From Bacillota bacterium (GTDB lineage: Bacteria > Bacillota > Limnochordia > DUMW01): a stretch of DNA of 51,811 nt. Below are positions 35,171-44,110 of the stretch, piece by piece. The first letter of the stretch is position 1. Each line of letters starts with the position of its first letter. A model generated the notes under the pieces. It was given only the letters and a program-made list of their open reading frames with translations, ran no database searches and was not told where the DNA came from. The stretch spans positions 1 to 51,811 of the forward strand of contig DUMW01000007.1 in the NCBI GenBank assembly GCA_012839765.1, written 5' to 3'. The translations under genes and the position numbers were made by a program.

Positions 35171-35188
35171 CACTAACTCGCGTTAGTG
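35171..35188. promoter_or_regulatory. Operator-like palindrome 2 (just downstream of the promoter)
   Basis: CACTAACTCGCGTTAGTG; core ACTAACTCGCGTTAGT. Its position directly after the transcription start is that of a roadblock repressor site. Together with palindrome 1, 210 bases away, it could support DNA looping. Confidence 0.65.
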
Positions 35189-35393
35189 GTCTATTTTTCG
35201 TTGCAACCGCCGTCTAGACGTTGGAATCATAGGATAAAGCCCACCAATCAGAGGTAACCCCCTTGTTTGGATCAGGTCTGTCGGCGGCATTGCGCAAATC
35301 AGAAGGGCTCGGTATTGTTGTAGTAGAACCTAAACATGGGATATAAATGACAGAATCCTTGGTGCACGCAAGGTTACTAAAGGAGGCATGGAT

Positions 35394-36452
35394 ATGTTAC
35401 CACGGGAACGGGTACATGCGGCGCTCCGGCACGAGAGGACCGATCGCATTCCCTTTGAGTTGGGATTTGTACCAGCGGTCCTACAAGAGTTCAAGAAGCG
35501 GACCGGCGCCACGTCGCCCGAGGAGTATTTTCAATTGGACATGCGCACAGCCCACCTAGGTCCCAGCAACCAGGTGCACGATTACCAGAAATACTATTCC
35601 GAAGACATCAGCGGACTGTGGCTAGACGAGTTCGGGGTAGCCCATCGTCCGGGGGGATATTATCATTTCACAAAGATGCTCCATCCCTTGGCCGGTGCCC
35701 AGGATCCTGCGGAAATATTGGCTTATCCCTTCCCCGATAGCGACGCACCCTACCGGATGGCCCACCTGGAAGCCCAGGTGCAGGACTACCACCGGCGGGA
35801 CCTTTTTGTCAGCGCCTTTGTGGGCCACATCTTTGAGACTGCCTGGTACTTGCGGGGCATGGAAAACCTCCTCATGGACTTTTACCTAAACCAAGACCTT
35901 GCTTCGGCCCTGTTGGACCGAATTACGGAGCTCAATGCTTCCCTCGCCCGGGGGTTTGCCCAGGCCGGGGTGGACATGGTCCGTTTAGGGGACGACGTGG
36001 GTTCCCAAAGGGCACTGTTGATGAGCCAGGAAACTTGGCGAAAGTGGCTAAAACCACGGATGGCCAAGGTGATCGCCGCGGCAAAGGAGGTCAACAGAGA
36101 AGTACATATCTGGTATCACAGCGACGGCGTTATCGGGCCCATTCTCGATGATTTGGTGGAAATAGGGGTCAATGTGCTAAATCCCGTACAACCGGAGTGC
36201 ATGGATCCCTTGGACCTTCGGCGTCGTTACGGTAAGAAGCTAGCTTTCTGGGGAACGGTGGGTACCCAGACCATTATGCCCTTTGGTACCCCGGAGGAAG
36301 TCTTTGCCTACGTCACGGACCGGATCCGCACCCTTGGAAAGGAAGGCGGCCTTGTGCTAGCGCCCACCCACGTGTTGGAACCCGATGTGCCCTGGGAGAA
36401 CATCACCGCCTTTGTGGCCGCGGCAAGGCAGGAGGTACGAAAAGTAGTCTAG
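35394..36452 (+). CDS. Uroporphyrinogen-decarboxylase-family protein (non-haem role likely)
   Basis: URO-D/MtaA-fold protein of 352 residues. ATG 35394 is chosen because AGGAGG lies seven bases before it; ATG 35388 would leave only one base. It begins LPRERVHAALRHERTDRIPFELG, then shows VRLGDDVGSQ, the conserved WYHSDG and GTQTIMPFGTPEEV, and ends with the typical LAPTHVLEPDVPWENI. Proteins of this type are common in sugar-catabolic and methyl-transfer loci of Firmicutes. The haem-pathway decarboxylase is unlikely here because no haem genes adjoin. It is transcribed from a promoter with a palindromic operator, divergent from the beta-helix gene. Confidence 0.8.
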   Translation: MLPRERVHAALRHERTDRIPFELGFVPAVLQEFKKRTGATSPEEYFQLDMRTAHLGPSNQVHDYQKYYSEDISGLWLDEFGVAHRPGGYYHFTKMLHPLAGAQDPAEILAYPFPDSDAPYRMAHLEAQVQDYHRRDLFVSAFVGHIFETAWYLRGMENLLMDFYLNQDLASALLDRITELNASLARGFAQAGVDMVRLGDDVGSQRALLMSQETWRKWLKPRMAKVIAAAKEVNREVHIWYHSDGVIGPILDDLVEIGVNVLNPVQPECMDPLDLRRRYGKKLAFWGTVGTQTIMPFGTPEEVFAYVTDRIRTLGKEGGLVLAPTHVLEPDVPWENITAFVAAARQEVRKVV

Positions 36453-36457
36453 GGTGG

Positions 36458-36486
36458 AAGGGAGCAACCGGCTTGGTGGCTCCCTT
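36458..36486. terminator. Bidirectional terminator between convergent genes
   Basis: AAGGGAGC (36458-36465) pairs with GCTCCCTT (36479-36486), between the URO-D-like gene and the convergent oxidoreductase gene. Confidence 0.6.
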
Positions 36487-36493
36487 GCTTGAA

Positions 36494-37558
36494 TCAATAG
36501 GTGACCGCATACTCGGCCACTTCGTCCACCGGCAGAACCTCACCATCATTGGCCGCGGACTCTACCATCTTCAGCACTGTCAAGGTATCCCCAAATTCCA
36601 GTTCCGGGGTCACCGCGATGGGTTCCTCGTGGTTCATGGCCTTATGGAAGTTGAGCAGTTCTCGGTAAAAGCCCTGTTCAGGCTGGTAGGGAATCTGTTC
36701 CTGGGAACCGTCGTTGTACGCGATATTGATCGTTCCCGCATCCTTCTCCTCCAGATAGATCATGCCCTCGGTACCGAAGATCCGCAGTCCGATCAAAGGT
36801 CGCTGCATCTCCATGCCCGCGCAATAGAAGGAAAAGTGACCGGTAACACCACTGTAGAACTGGAAATTGGCGTTGATCACCAAGAAGGGAGACCAATCCT
36901 CCTGGCAGGGCACACCGAAGGCCTGGACCTGCTTGATGGCACCGAAGATATGGCGAAGGGCGCCGATATCATGTACCGCCGTATCGGTGATCACACCCCC
37001 CGGATAGACGGGATGTTGCCGCCATTCCTTAGCGGCAAACTGGTTCCCGAGCATATCCTGGGGCATGTTTACCACCCGGTTTTGGAGGAAATAGACCACG
37101 TCACCCACCCGTTTTTCCCGGACAAAATCCCGCAGAAGGTCTGTCTCGGCATCATAGCGGTAGTTTTCCGCGATCATGATGGGCACCCCATAACGACGGG
37201 GCAACTCCCGGGCCGCCTCAATCTCTTCGAGGTTGCTACCTAAGGGCTTTTCACAGATGATCCCCCGGTGGGAATGGGCCACCATCTCCGCGACTTCCTG
37301 GGTGATCCGGAAATTAAGGGGAATGGGGACGATGATGTCAATTACGTCCAAGTCTTCTTCGCTGATCATCTTTCGATAATCGTCATAGATGTGTGCCTCG
37401 GAGATCCCAAGCTTTTCACCCCAAGCCCGGGCTTTGTTGAACTCCAAATCCGCCAGGGCCACCAGTTCATACTCCTGGGATAGCCTTTGGAAGGCGGGCA
37501 AGTGCAGCCGTTCAAAGGCCATCCCCGTACCGATAATGCCAACCCGCAAGCGTTTCAT
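36494..37558 (-). CDS. Gfo/Idh/MocA-family oxidoreductase
   Basis: NAD(P)-dependent sugar or inositol dehydrogenase of the Gfo/Idh/MocA family, 354 residues from ATG 37558 with GGAGGGAT upstream. The N-terminal Rossmann fold starts RVGIIGTGMAFERLHLPAF. The EKPLG motif holds the family's catalytic lysine, ENYRYD follows, and the C-terminal alpha/beta domain includes GGVITDTAVHDIGALRHIFG with the usual D..H pair. The substrate is not readable from sequence. It is convergent with the URO-D-like gene and its promoter would lie in 37560-37700. Confidence 0.88.
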   Translation of the reverse strand: MKRLRVGIIGTGMAFERLHLPAFQRLSQEYELVALADLEFNKARAWGEKLGISEAHIYDDYRKMISEEDLDVIDIIVPIPLNFRITQEVAEMVAHSHRGIICEKPLGSNLEEIEAARELPRRYGVPIMIAENYRYDAETDLLRDFVREKRVGDVVYFLQNRVVNMPQDMLGNQFAAKEWRQHPVYPGGVITDTAVHDIGALRHIFGAIKQVQAFGVPCQEDWSPFLVINANFQFYSGVTGHFSFYCAGMEMQRPLIGLRIFGTEGMIYLEEKDAGTINIAYNDGSQEQIPYQPEQGFYRELLNFHKAMNHEEPIAVTPELEFGDTLTVLKMVESAANDGEVLPVDEVAEYAVTY

Positions 37559-37559
37559 C

Positions 37560-37926
37560 GGATCCCTCCTCCAAAATATAAACAGCTACTTTATTATCCT
37601 TCCCGGCGAAAGGCAAATATTCGGGACACCGTTGGACCTTTGGGAAGAAGATGGCAGAGCCCAAATTGGCACCCACAGACCCGGCAGACGCCAATCCCGG
37701 GAAGGATAGGAACAGACAGGGGAGAAATAGCAGAGTCCTACAAGAAAACAAAATTGTACAAATGGGTATATTTACTTTTACTTTCGCCCATGATATAATG
37801 CAAGAGCTCAAGTCCACAGAACAGGGACATAACGTTATTTACCCCTCCTCCTATGGTTTGTTGCTCGGGGAAATAAGTTAGCTCCTTCTGTGTTGAGCAA
37901 TAAACCTTTGTGAGGAGATACCCTAA
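37560..37926. promoter_or_regulatory. Divergent intergenic region; promoter for the zinc-ribbon gene
   Basis: TTTACT (37771-37776), 17 bases, TATAAT (37794-37799) precede the zinc-ribbon gene by about 130 bases. In the leader TTGCTC (37861-37866) pairs with GAGCAA (37895-37900). Nothing else recognised. Confidence 0.5.
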
Positions 37927-38232
37927 ATGTACCAAGACAAGACCCTATCATGTCGCGACTGTGGAAAAGACTTTACCTTTACTGCATCGGAGCAGGCCTT
38001 CTATGCGGAGAAGGGGTTCGAAAACGAACCGAGCCGTTGTCCCGAGTGTCGTGCAGCAAGAAAACAACAGCGTAATGGCAACCAGAGATCCACTGCCCAA
38101 ACGGGGCAGCGGGCCATGTACCGAGCGGTTTGTTCCGACTGTGGGCAAGAAACCCAAGTGCCCTTTCAACCCAGCGGGGACCGGCCGGTGTATTGTCGGG
38201 ATTGTTTTTCACAGAAGCGTAGCAGATATTAA
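37927..38232 (+). CDS. Double zinc-ribbon protein
   Basis: 101-residue basic protein with two zinc-binding modules: C9xxC12 (CRDCGKDFTFTASEQAFYAEKGFENEPSRCPEC, a known small zinc-ribbon type with the second pair about 27 residues later) and a second CSDCG..VPFQPSGDRPVYCRDC pair. GAGGAG lies nine bases before the ATG. Proteins with this layout are widespread in Firmicutes and related phyla, often in stress- or RNA-linked contexts; function is not established. It has its own promoter and terminator. Confidence 0.85.
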   Translation: MYQDKTLSCRDCGKDFTFTASEQAFYAEKGFENEPSRCPECRAARKQQRNGNQRSTAQTGQRAMYRAVCSDCGQETQVPFQPSGDRPVYCRDCFSQKRSRY

Positions 38233-38247
38233 TTAGCGGTAGCCGAG

Positions 38248-38280
38248 ACTCCTTTGCCCCTAGGGGTAAAGGAGTTTTTT
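38248..38280 (+). terminator. Intrinsic terminator after the zinc-ribbon gene
   Basis: ACTCCTTTGCCCC / GGGGTAAAGGAGT with a tight loop and a run of Ts directly after. Textbook form. Confidence 0.9.
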
Positions 38281-38315
38281 CATGTCTAGCCCAAGGACTT
38301 TTCATCTCTTAGGGG

Positions 38316-38786
38316 GTGGTGGGTATCGACCCACGTAAGATACTCGTAGATGCCGATGCCTGTCCCCGCTCGGTGTTAAAGATTTTACAACAGATAAGCA
38401 GCGAATTCCATCTGCCACTGTTCACCGTATCGTCATTCAATCATGACATCGACAACCCCTTGCACATCACCGTGGGCAACGGACCCGACGAGGCAGATCT
38501 GGCCATCGTGAACCGGGTGGCGCCGGAAGACATCGTGGTTACCCAAGACTGGGGCCTGGCCGCCCTGGTCCTAGGACGTAAGGGCCGGGTCCTCAACTTC
38601 TTCGGCAGGGAATATACGGCCCAAAGGATCGACTTCCTGCTGGATGAACGTTTCCAAAAGGCAAAATTCCGACGCAGCGGCGGCCGCACCAAGGGGCCGG
38701 CGGCCCGAACCAGGGAAGATGACCTGGCCTTCGAGCGGGGGCTCCGCCGGATCCTAGAGGAAGGAAGACCGGGGCTACGGGCATGA
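38316..38786 (+). CDS. YaiI/YqxD family protein (UPF0178, DUF188)
   Basis: 156-residue member of the UPF0178 family, with a PIN-like fold and unknown function. The start KILVDADACPRSVLKIL has the family's acidic motif, and later motifs are GPDEADLAIVNRV, DIVVTQDWGLAALVLGRKG and the Arg-rich end RRSGGRTKGPAARTREDDLAFERGLRRIL. The start is either GTG 38316 or GTG 38319; the purine-rich AGGGGG directly before them is closer than usual. Confidence 0.85.
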   Translation: MVGIDPRKILVDADACPRSVLKILQQISSEFHLPLFTVSSFNHDIDNPLHITVGNGPDEADLAIVNRVAPEDIVVTQDWGLAALVLGRKGRVLNFFGREYTAQRIDFLLDERFQKAKFRRSGGRTKGPAARTREDDLAFERGLRRILEEGRPGLRA

Positions 38787-38933
38787 AATTTCCTCCTCGG
38801 GCAGGGTTCACGGGGGGTCCTGACGAAAGAGTAAAAAGTATCCACACCGAACTAGGATCCCAGGATTAGATGCAGCATCGGTGGGGACAAGCTATGGATG
38901 TAGCGTAGTGATGAAGCGGAGGACGATTCCAGT

Positions 38934-39659
38934 ATGAAAGCAGTAATTCTCGCTGCAGGCAAGGGAACGCGTCTGCAGGGGTTAACTAAGGATCGCCCCA
39001 AGGCCCTGATGGATGTGGGGGGGATCACCGCCATCGAACACATCATCCAGGGATTAAAAGGGGCGGACATTGATCAATTGATCGTGGTAATCGGCTACCA
39101 CGGTGAGATGATCCAGGAACTGCTGAAAGATGGCAGCAAGCTGGGTGTAAGCATAGAATATGTAGAGCAGAAGGTCTTAAACGGAACGGGTTCCGCCCTG
39201 CATCTAACTAAGGATGTGGTGGGCCCATCACCCTTCGTGATGACCTATGGTGACATCATCATCTCCCCGGGGAATTATCGGGACATGAGAAGCCTTTGGG
39301 AACAAATCGAGGCCGACGGACTCTTGGCCGTAAATTGGGTGGAAGACCCCTACGCGGGTGCTGCGGTATATTTCGACGAAAACAAGCGAGTAACGAAGAT
39401 CATTGAGAAACCCCCACAGGGGACCTCCACTACCAACTGGAACAATGCGGGCCTGTTTGTCTTCTCACCGATTATCTTCACCTACACGGGCCGTCTTACC
39501 CCTTCAGTACGAGGCGAGTACGAGCTTTCTAGCGCCATCGCCCAAATGCTTGCAGAACAGCGCAAGTTATATGCCTATCCTTTAGAAGGACACTGGGGGG
39601 ATATCGGAACCGTGGAGGAGCTGGAACGGATCCAGACCCTCATGCGGGAGAAAGAATAA
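38934..39659 (+). CDS. Sugar-phosphate nucleotidyltransferase
   Basis: NDP-sugar pyrophosphorylase of the GT-A fold (RfbA/GlmU/GalU-like), 241 residues, ATG 38934 after CGGAGG. It begins with the signature MKAVILAAGKGTRLQGLTKDRPKALMDVGG (nucleotide loop GxGTR and the KPKAL-type lysine), followed by VMTYGDIII and a C-terminal HWGDIGTVEEL. The short length means no C-terminal hexapeptide acyltransferase domain. It is followed by a galactokinase-type kinase, so it probably activates the sugar-1-phosphate made by that kinase. Nucleotide and sugar preference not known. Confidence 0.88.
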   Translation: MKAVILAAGKGTRLQGLTKDRPKALMDVGGITAIEHIIQGLKGADIDQLIVVIGYHGEMIQELLKDGSKLGVSIEYVEQKVLNGTGSALHLTKDVVGPSPFVMTYGDIIISPGNYRDMRSLWEQIEADGLLAVNWVEDPYAGAAVYFDENKRVTKIIEKPPQGTSTTNWNNAGLFVFSPIIFTYTGRLTPSVRGEYELSSAIAQMLAEQRKLYAYPLEGHWGDIGTVEELERIQTLMREKE

Positions 39660-39725
39660 ATCGAAAACAAATCTCTTACAAGGGAGGTTGGGCCGCCACC
39701 ACTAAGTAAGAGGCCCTGATGCTTT

Positions 39726-41147
39726 ATGAAAGAAGACAGTCTTTTACAAGCCTTTAGCGCCCATTTTCCACAGCAGTATCCCTATGGTAAAACGAAGGCA
39801 CCGGGTCGCGTCAATTTGATTGGTGAACATACGGACTACAATGGACTACCAGTGTTACCGATGGCTATCTGCCGGTCGATTCGCACCGTCTTTGCCCCCA
39901 GGGAGGACAGCAAGGTAGTACTGCGCAACCTGGACCCCCATTTCCCCGAACGGGAATTCGACATAAAGCCGGATATTGAACCGTATCCCACGGGGGATTG
40001 GGGCAACTACGCCAAAGCCGCGGTCTGGAAGCTGGTTAATACGGTTTTAGAAAAGGAACCCCGTTTCAAATTCCGGGGCATGTCCGTCCTGGTTCACGGT
40101 GACATCCCTAAGGCCGCGGGTCTGAGTTCTTCTTCGGCCCTGGTGGTCTCCATCGGCTTGGCCTTCAGCGCAGCCAACGACCTTGGATTCTCTCCAGAGG
40201 AGATGGCCAAACTAATGGCCTCGGCGGAAAGATATGTGGGCACCGCCGGGGGAGGGATGGACCAGACCATCTGTCTTTTGGCCCAAGAAAATTGTGCCTT
40301 GAAGATTGAGTTCTTCCCTGACCTGGCCACGCAACCGGTCTCGATACCGGAGGATTATCACGTGGTGGTCTTTAACAGTCTGGTTACAGCCCCCAAAACC
40401 GAAAGGGTACGCCTGCTGTTCAACATGCGGGCCAAAGAGAGTGAACTGGCCACCCGGATCGTCTCCCGCCACCTTGTGGGGGTTGAGCTTGGTAACTTAG
40501 GTGAGTTGATCCTTCGGTATGGGAATGGTCCCGAAGAGCTTTTATCGCAAGCTCAGCGCATTCTACAGGGTCAGTGGACACCGGCAAGGGTGGCCCAGGA
40601 ATTGGAGCTCTCCCTGGCAGCTTTTACCGAACAACACATGCGTACCGGCGGGCGAGAAGACCTGCTGGATGTGCCAGACTCGGGATTTGCCCTCTGGCCG
40701 CGATTCCGCCATGCCCTCACCGAAGGACATCGGGTGCGGCAAGCCTTCGCTTATCTCAAAGCAGGTGATGCGGAACGCTTCGGTGATCTGATGAACGCCT
40801 CCCACCAGTCCTGTGCCGTGGATTATGGGATCAGCTGTGCTGAACTGGATCAGCTGGTCACCTTGGCCCGGCAGCATGGGGCCCAGGGAGCGCGGCTGAC
40901 CGGAGCCGGCTTTGGCGGCTGTGCGGTGGCCTTGGTGGAGAAAAAACGCGTCGAGCCCTTGATTGAGGCGATGACCAGGGAATACTATGGGAAGTATATC
41001 CGCGAAGAACGGCCCGAGCTTTACACGAAGCTACAGCGCAACGGAAACCAGGAAGTCATCCTACACACCCAGCCCCAGGCAGGGGCCTCCTGGGAGATCC
41101 TGGCGGCAGAGCAGGTGGTGGCCGCAGCCGCGGATGATACTCTGTGA
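39726..41147 (+). CDS. Galactokinase-type GHMP kinase, possibly N-acetylgalactosamine kinase
   Basis: ATP-dependent C1 sugar kinase of the GHMP family, 473 residues. Galactokinase signature GRVNLIGEHTDYNG at 27-40, ATP loop GLSSSSA at 132-138, and the third motif GARLTGAGFGGCAVALV near the C-terminus. The residues after the signature, LPVLPMAI, resemble eukaryotic GALK2 (GalNAc kinase; SVLPMAV) more than bacterial GalK (GGFVLP). With the nucleotidyltransferase 66 bases upstream this makes a two-step salvage module: sugar to sugar-1-phosphate to NDP-sugar. GalNAc use would fit mucin feeding, but galactose is equally possible. Confidence 0.85.
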   Translation: MKEDSLLQAFSAHFPQQYPYGKTKAPGRVNLIGEHTDYNGLPVLPMAICRSIRTVFAPREDSKVVLRNLDPHFPEREFDIKPDIEPYPTGDWGNYAKAAVWKLVNTVLEKEPRFKFRGMSVLVHGDIPKAAGLSSSSALVVSIGLAFSAANDLGFSPEEMAKLMASAERYVGTAGGGMDQTICLLAQENCALKIEFFPDLATQPVSIPEDYHVVVFNSLVTAPKTERVRLLFNMRAKESELATRIVSRHLVGVELGNLGELILRYGNGPEELLSQAQRILQGQWTPARVAQELELSLAAFTEQHMRTGGREDLLDVPDSGFALWPRFRHALTEGHRVRQAFAYLKAGDAERFGDLMNASHQSCAVDYGISCAELDQLVTLARQHGAQGARLTGAGFGGCAVALVEKKRVEPLIEAMTREYYGKYIREERPELYTKLQRNGNQEVILHTQPQAGASWEILAAEQVVAAAADDTL

Positions 41148-41186
41148 TCTTCCAGCCAAAATACCACGTATCCAGGAGGGATCAGC

Positions 41187-42605
41187 ATGGCTAACGGGGA
41201 TATCGGGATTGTGGGTCTGGCGGTGATGGGGCAGAATCTGGCCCTCAACTTCGCCGATCACGGTTACAGGGTCAGTGTGTACAATCGCAGCGCAGACCGC
41301 ACCCGTTCTTTTCTAGAGCAAAACCCTACGGAGAGTATCAACGCTTTCTATTCTCTGTCCGATTTCGTCGCCTCCCTCGTGCGGCCACGGCGGATCCTAT
41401 TGATGGTCAGCGCAGCTGCTGTGGACCCGGTGCTTTTGGATCTCTTAGAACTGGTGGAACCGGGGGATCTCATCATGGATGGGGGGAATTCGTTCTTTGA
41501 GGATACCATCCGCAGAGAGGCCCTCTGCCGGGAAAAGGGAGTCCAGTATCTTGGAGTAGGCATTTCCGGAGGAGAGATGGGCGCCCGCCATGGTCCAAGC
41601 CTGATGCCCGGCGGGGATCCGAAGGCCTACCACCTAGTGGAAGACCTCCTTACAGACATTGCCGCCAAGGCCGCGGACGGCTCACCCTGTTGTGCCTACC
41701 TCGGCCCCGGCGGGACAGGTCATTTTGTCAAGATGGTACATAACGGCATTGAATATGCCCTCATGCAAGCCATCGCGGAGTGTTACGCCCTCATGCGCCA
41801 TCATCTGGGCATGGGAGTGGAGGAGATCGCCAACGTCTTCGACCAGTGGAACCAGGGAGAACTGGGAGCCTATTTAATCGAGATCACGGTCCACATTCTG
41901 CGCCGTGTCGATGCGACCCTTCAGCGCCCCTTAGTGGATGTGGTCCTCGATGCCGCGGAGCAAAAGGGCACAGGCATGTGGACCGTGGGCCAATCCCTTG
42001 ACTTAGGTGTGCCCACACCTACCCTGGCCGAAGCCCTCTATGCCCGATACCTGTCTGCATTGCACCTGGAAAGGCAGGAAGCCGCAAAGCAACTGCAGGG
42101 CCCCGCCCCGGTGGAACCGGCCAATAGGGAAAATACCATTAGGAACCTCAGGGAAGCTCTCTATGCCGCCATGATCTGTATCTACGCCCAAGGCTTTGCT
42201 TTACTCAGACAAGCCTCCCGGGATTTCGGCTGGGAACTGGATTTAGAAACGGTGGCCAAGATCTGGCGCAATGGATGTATTATTCGGGCAAAGCTCTTGG
42301 CTCCTATTGCCCAAAGCTTTGCCCAAGAACCCAATCTCAAGAATCTCCTGTTGGCAGAACCCTTCCGGGCAGCCTTAGCCAGGGCCCAAGCTTCGTGGCG
42401 CAGTTGTGTGTGTCTCGGAATAACCTCGGGAATCGCCATCCCCGCCCTCGGATCCGCCTTGGCCTACTATGACGGGTATCGGACTCACCGGTCCAGCGCA
42501 AGCCTCATCCAACTGCAGCGGGACTACTTCGGCTCCCACACCTACCGCCGAATCGACAAACCCGGGTACTTTCATACCGACTGGTCCCGTGAGGAGGAGG
42601 TATAG
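41187..42605 (+). CDS. gnd: 6-phosphogluconate dehydrogenase (decarboxylating)
   Basis: Oxidative pentose-phosphate enzyme producing ribulose-5-phosphate, CO2 and NAD(P)H; 472 residues, full length for the homodimeric type. N-terminal coenzyme loop IGIVGLAVMGQNLALN, LIMDGGNSFFEDT, substrate loop GVGISGGEMGARHGPSLMPGG, catalytic lysine region HFVKMVHNGIEYALMQ, and C-terminal QRDYFGSHTYRRIDKPG. The start at ATG 41187 has GGAGGG upstream. zwf follows two bases after its stop, with its ribosome binding site inside the gnd end. Confidence 0.95.
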   Translation: MANGDIGIVGLAVMGQNLALNFADHGYRVSVYNRSADRTRSFLEQNPTESINAFYSLSDFVASLVRPRRILLMVSAAAVDPVLLDLLELVEPGDLIMDGGNSFFEDTIRREALCREKGVQYLGVGISGGEMGARHGPSLMPGGDPKAYHLVEDLLTDIAAKAADGSPCCAYLGPGGTGHFVKMVHNGIEYALMQAIAECYALMRHHLGMGVEEIANVFDQWNQGELGAYLIEITVHILRRVDATLQRPLVDVVLDAAEQKGTGMWTVGQSLDLGVPTPTLAEALYARYLSALHLERQEAAKQLQGPAPVEPANRENTIRNLREALYAAMICIYAQGFALLRQASRDFGWELDLETVAKIWRNGCIIRAKLLAPIAQSFAQEPNLKNLLLAEPFRAALARAQASWRSCVCLGITSGIAIPALGSALAYYDGYRTHRSSASLIQLQRDYFGSHTYRRIDKPGYFHTDWSREEEV

Positions 42606-42607
42606 GG

Positions 42608-44110
42608 ATGTTTTTCGCTAAGAGGAATGTCACCCCGGAACCCAGCACACTGGTGATCTTCGGCGGCACCGGCGATCTGGCCTGCCGGAAGCTTTATCCC
42701 GCCCTTTATAACCTCTATCGAGTGAAGCGTCTACCCCCCGGCACCCAGGTGGTAGGCGTGGGTCGACGGGAGTACGACCGGCAAGCCTTTCAAGACTACG
42801 TGGCCGGCTGCATCCAGGAGCATTCTCGAAAGAAACCCCATGCCCTGGAAGTGGACTTTCTACGTCTATTCCATTACCAAGCCCTGGATCTTGCCAAGTC
42901 GGATACCTTCGCCTCCCTGGAAGCTTTCCTTGCGAAGCTTACGGGCAGCCAGCAAAAGCAACACATCTTTTACATGGCGGTCCCTCCGGAGGTTTTCGCT
43001 CCCACCGTACGGAAACTGGCAGCGGCGGGTCTAGCAAAGGACAGCCGTGTGGTGCTGGAAAAACCCTTCGGCTGGGACTTGGCTTCGGCCCGCGCTTTGC
43101 AACAGGAACTGGCCGCGGTGTTCCCCGAGTCGGCCATTTTTCGGCTGGATCACTACTTGGGGAAGGAAATGCTGCAAAACATCATGATGATCCGCATGGC
43201 CAATACAGTCTTTGAACCCCTTTGGAACAAGGATCATGTGGCCAGCATTCAACTTCAGGTGAACGAATCGGTGGGGATCGGTCAACGGGGCCGCTACTAT
43301 GAACAGGCGGGGGCCCTGCGGGATATGGTCCAAAACCACTTGATGCAGGTGTTGGCCTTCACCGCTATGGAGCCGCCCCGGGATTTTTCTGCGGATGCCC
43401 TGCGGGATGAGAAGGTCCGGGTGATCAAGGCCCTGCGACCCCTGACGGAGGAGACCATTGCCACCCAAGTGGTGCGGGGACAATACGGTCCGGGGACGAT
43501 CCATGGGGAAACGGTAGTCGGTTACCGGCAGGAACCCTATGTAAGCCCGGACTCTCAGCGGGAAACCTTCGTGGCCATGAAGCTATACATCGATAATCCC
43601 CGGTGGCAGGGGGTACCCTTTTACCTCCGTACCGGAAAACGCCTGCCGCAACGCTCAGCCCAAGTGGTGGTGGAGTTCAAGAAAAACTCCAACCTCTCGT
43701 TTCTAGGGGATTTGGCCCCCAATTTGTTAGTAATCAAAATCCAACCAGAGGAGGGGGTCGCATTCCAGTTCAACGTGAAGGAACCGGACACAGAGTTCAA
43801 CCTGCGGCCGGTGCTGATGTCCTTCTGCCAAAACTGCGACTACCCCGAAAACTCCCCAGAAGCCTATGAGCGTCTGCTCCATGACATCCTGGTGGGGGAT
43901 GCGACCCTCTTTACCCGCTGGGACGAGGTTGAGGCCACATGGGAGTACGTACAGAGTATCTTAGAAGCTTGGGAAAGGGATACTTCCGAGATTCCCCAGT
44001 ACCCCGCAGGTACCTGGGGACCGGAGGAAGCCCAGCAACTACTAGCACAGGATGGAAAGGTATGGTGGGTTGACTGTGAAGATCGCCTACGATGTTTCCA
44101 TGACAATTGA
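42608..44110 (+). CDS. zwf: Glucose-6-phosphate 1-dehydrogenase
   Basis: First enzyme of the oxidative pentose-phosphate pathway; 500 residues. Coenzyme loop VIFGGTGDLACRKL (GGTGDL at 19-24), EKPFG at 151-155, and the active-site motif RLDHYLGKE (DHYLGK at 181-186). The C-terminal domain with FYLRTGKRLP is complete. Its ribosome binding site GAGGAGGAGG lies at the end of gnd. The next gene overlaps its 3' end by 35 bases. Confidence 0.95.
   Translation: MFFAKRNVTPEPSTLVIFGGTGDLACRKLYPALYNLYRVKRLPPGTQVVGVGRREYDRQAFQDYVAGCIQEHSRKKPHALEVDFLRLFHYQALDLAKSDTFASLEAFLAKLTGSQQKQHIFYMAVPPEVFAPTVRKLAAAGLAKDSRVVLEKPFGWDLASARALQQELAAVFPESAIFRLDHYLGKEMLQNIMMIRMANTVFEPLWNKDHVASIQLQVNESVGIGQRGRYYEQAGALRDMVQNHLMQVLAFTAMEPPRDFSADALRDEKVRVIKALRPLTEETIATQVVRGQYGPGTIHGETVVGYRQEPYVSPDSQRETFVAMKLYIDNPRWQGVPFYLRTGKRLPQRSAQVVVEFKKNSNLSFLGDLAPNLLVIKIQPEEGVAFQFNVKEPDTEFNLRPVLMSFCQNCDYPENSPEAYERLLHDILVGDATLFTRWDEVEATWEYVQSILEAWERDTSEIPQYPAGTWGPEEAQQLLAQDGKVWWVDCEDRLRCFHDN

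Noticed and set aside
36473-37243. Long plus-strand frame of 256 codons
   Set aside because: It is antisense to the Gfo/Idh/MocA gene, whose motifs and ribosome binding site are unambiguous.
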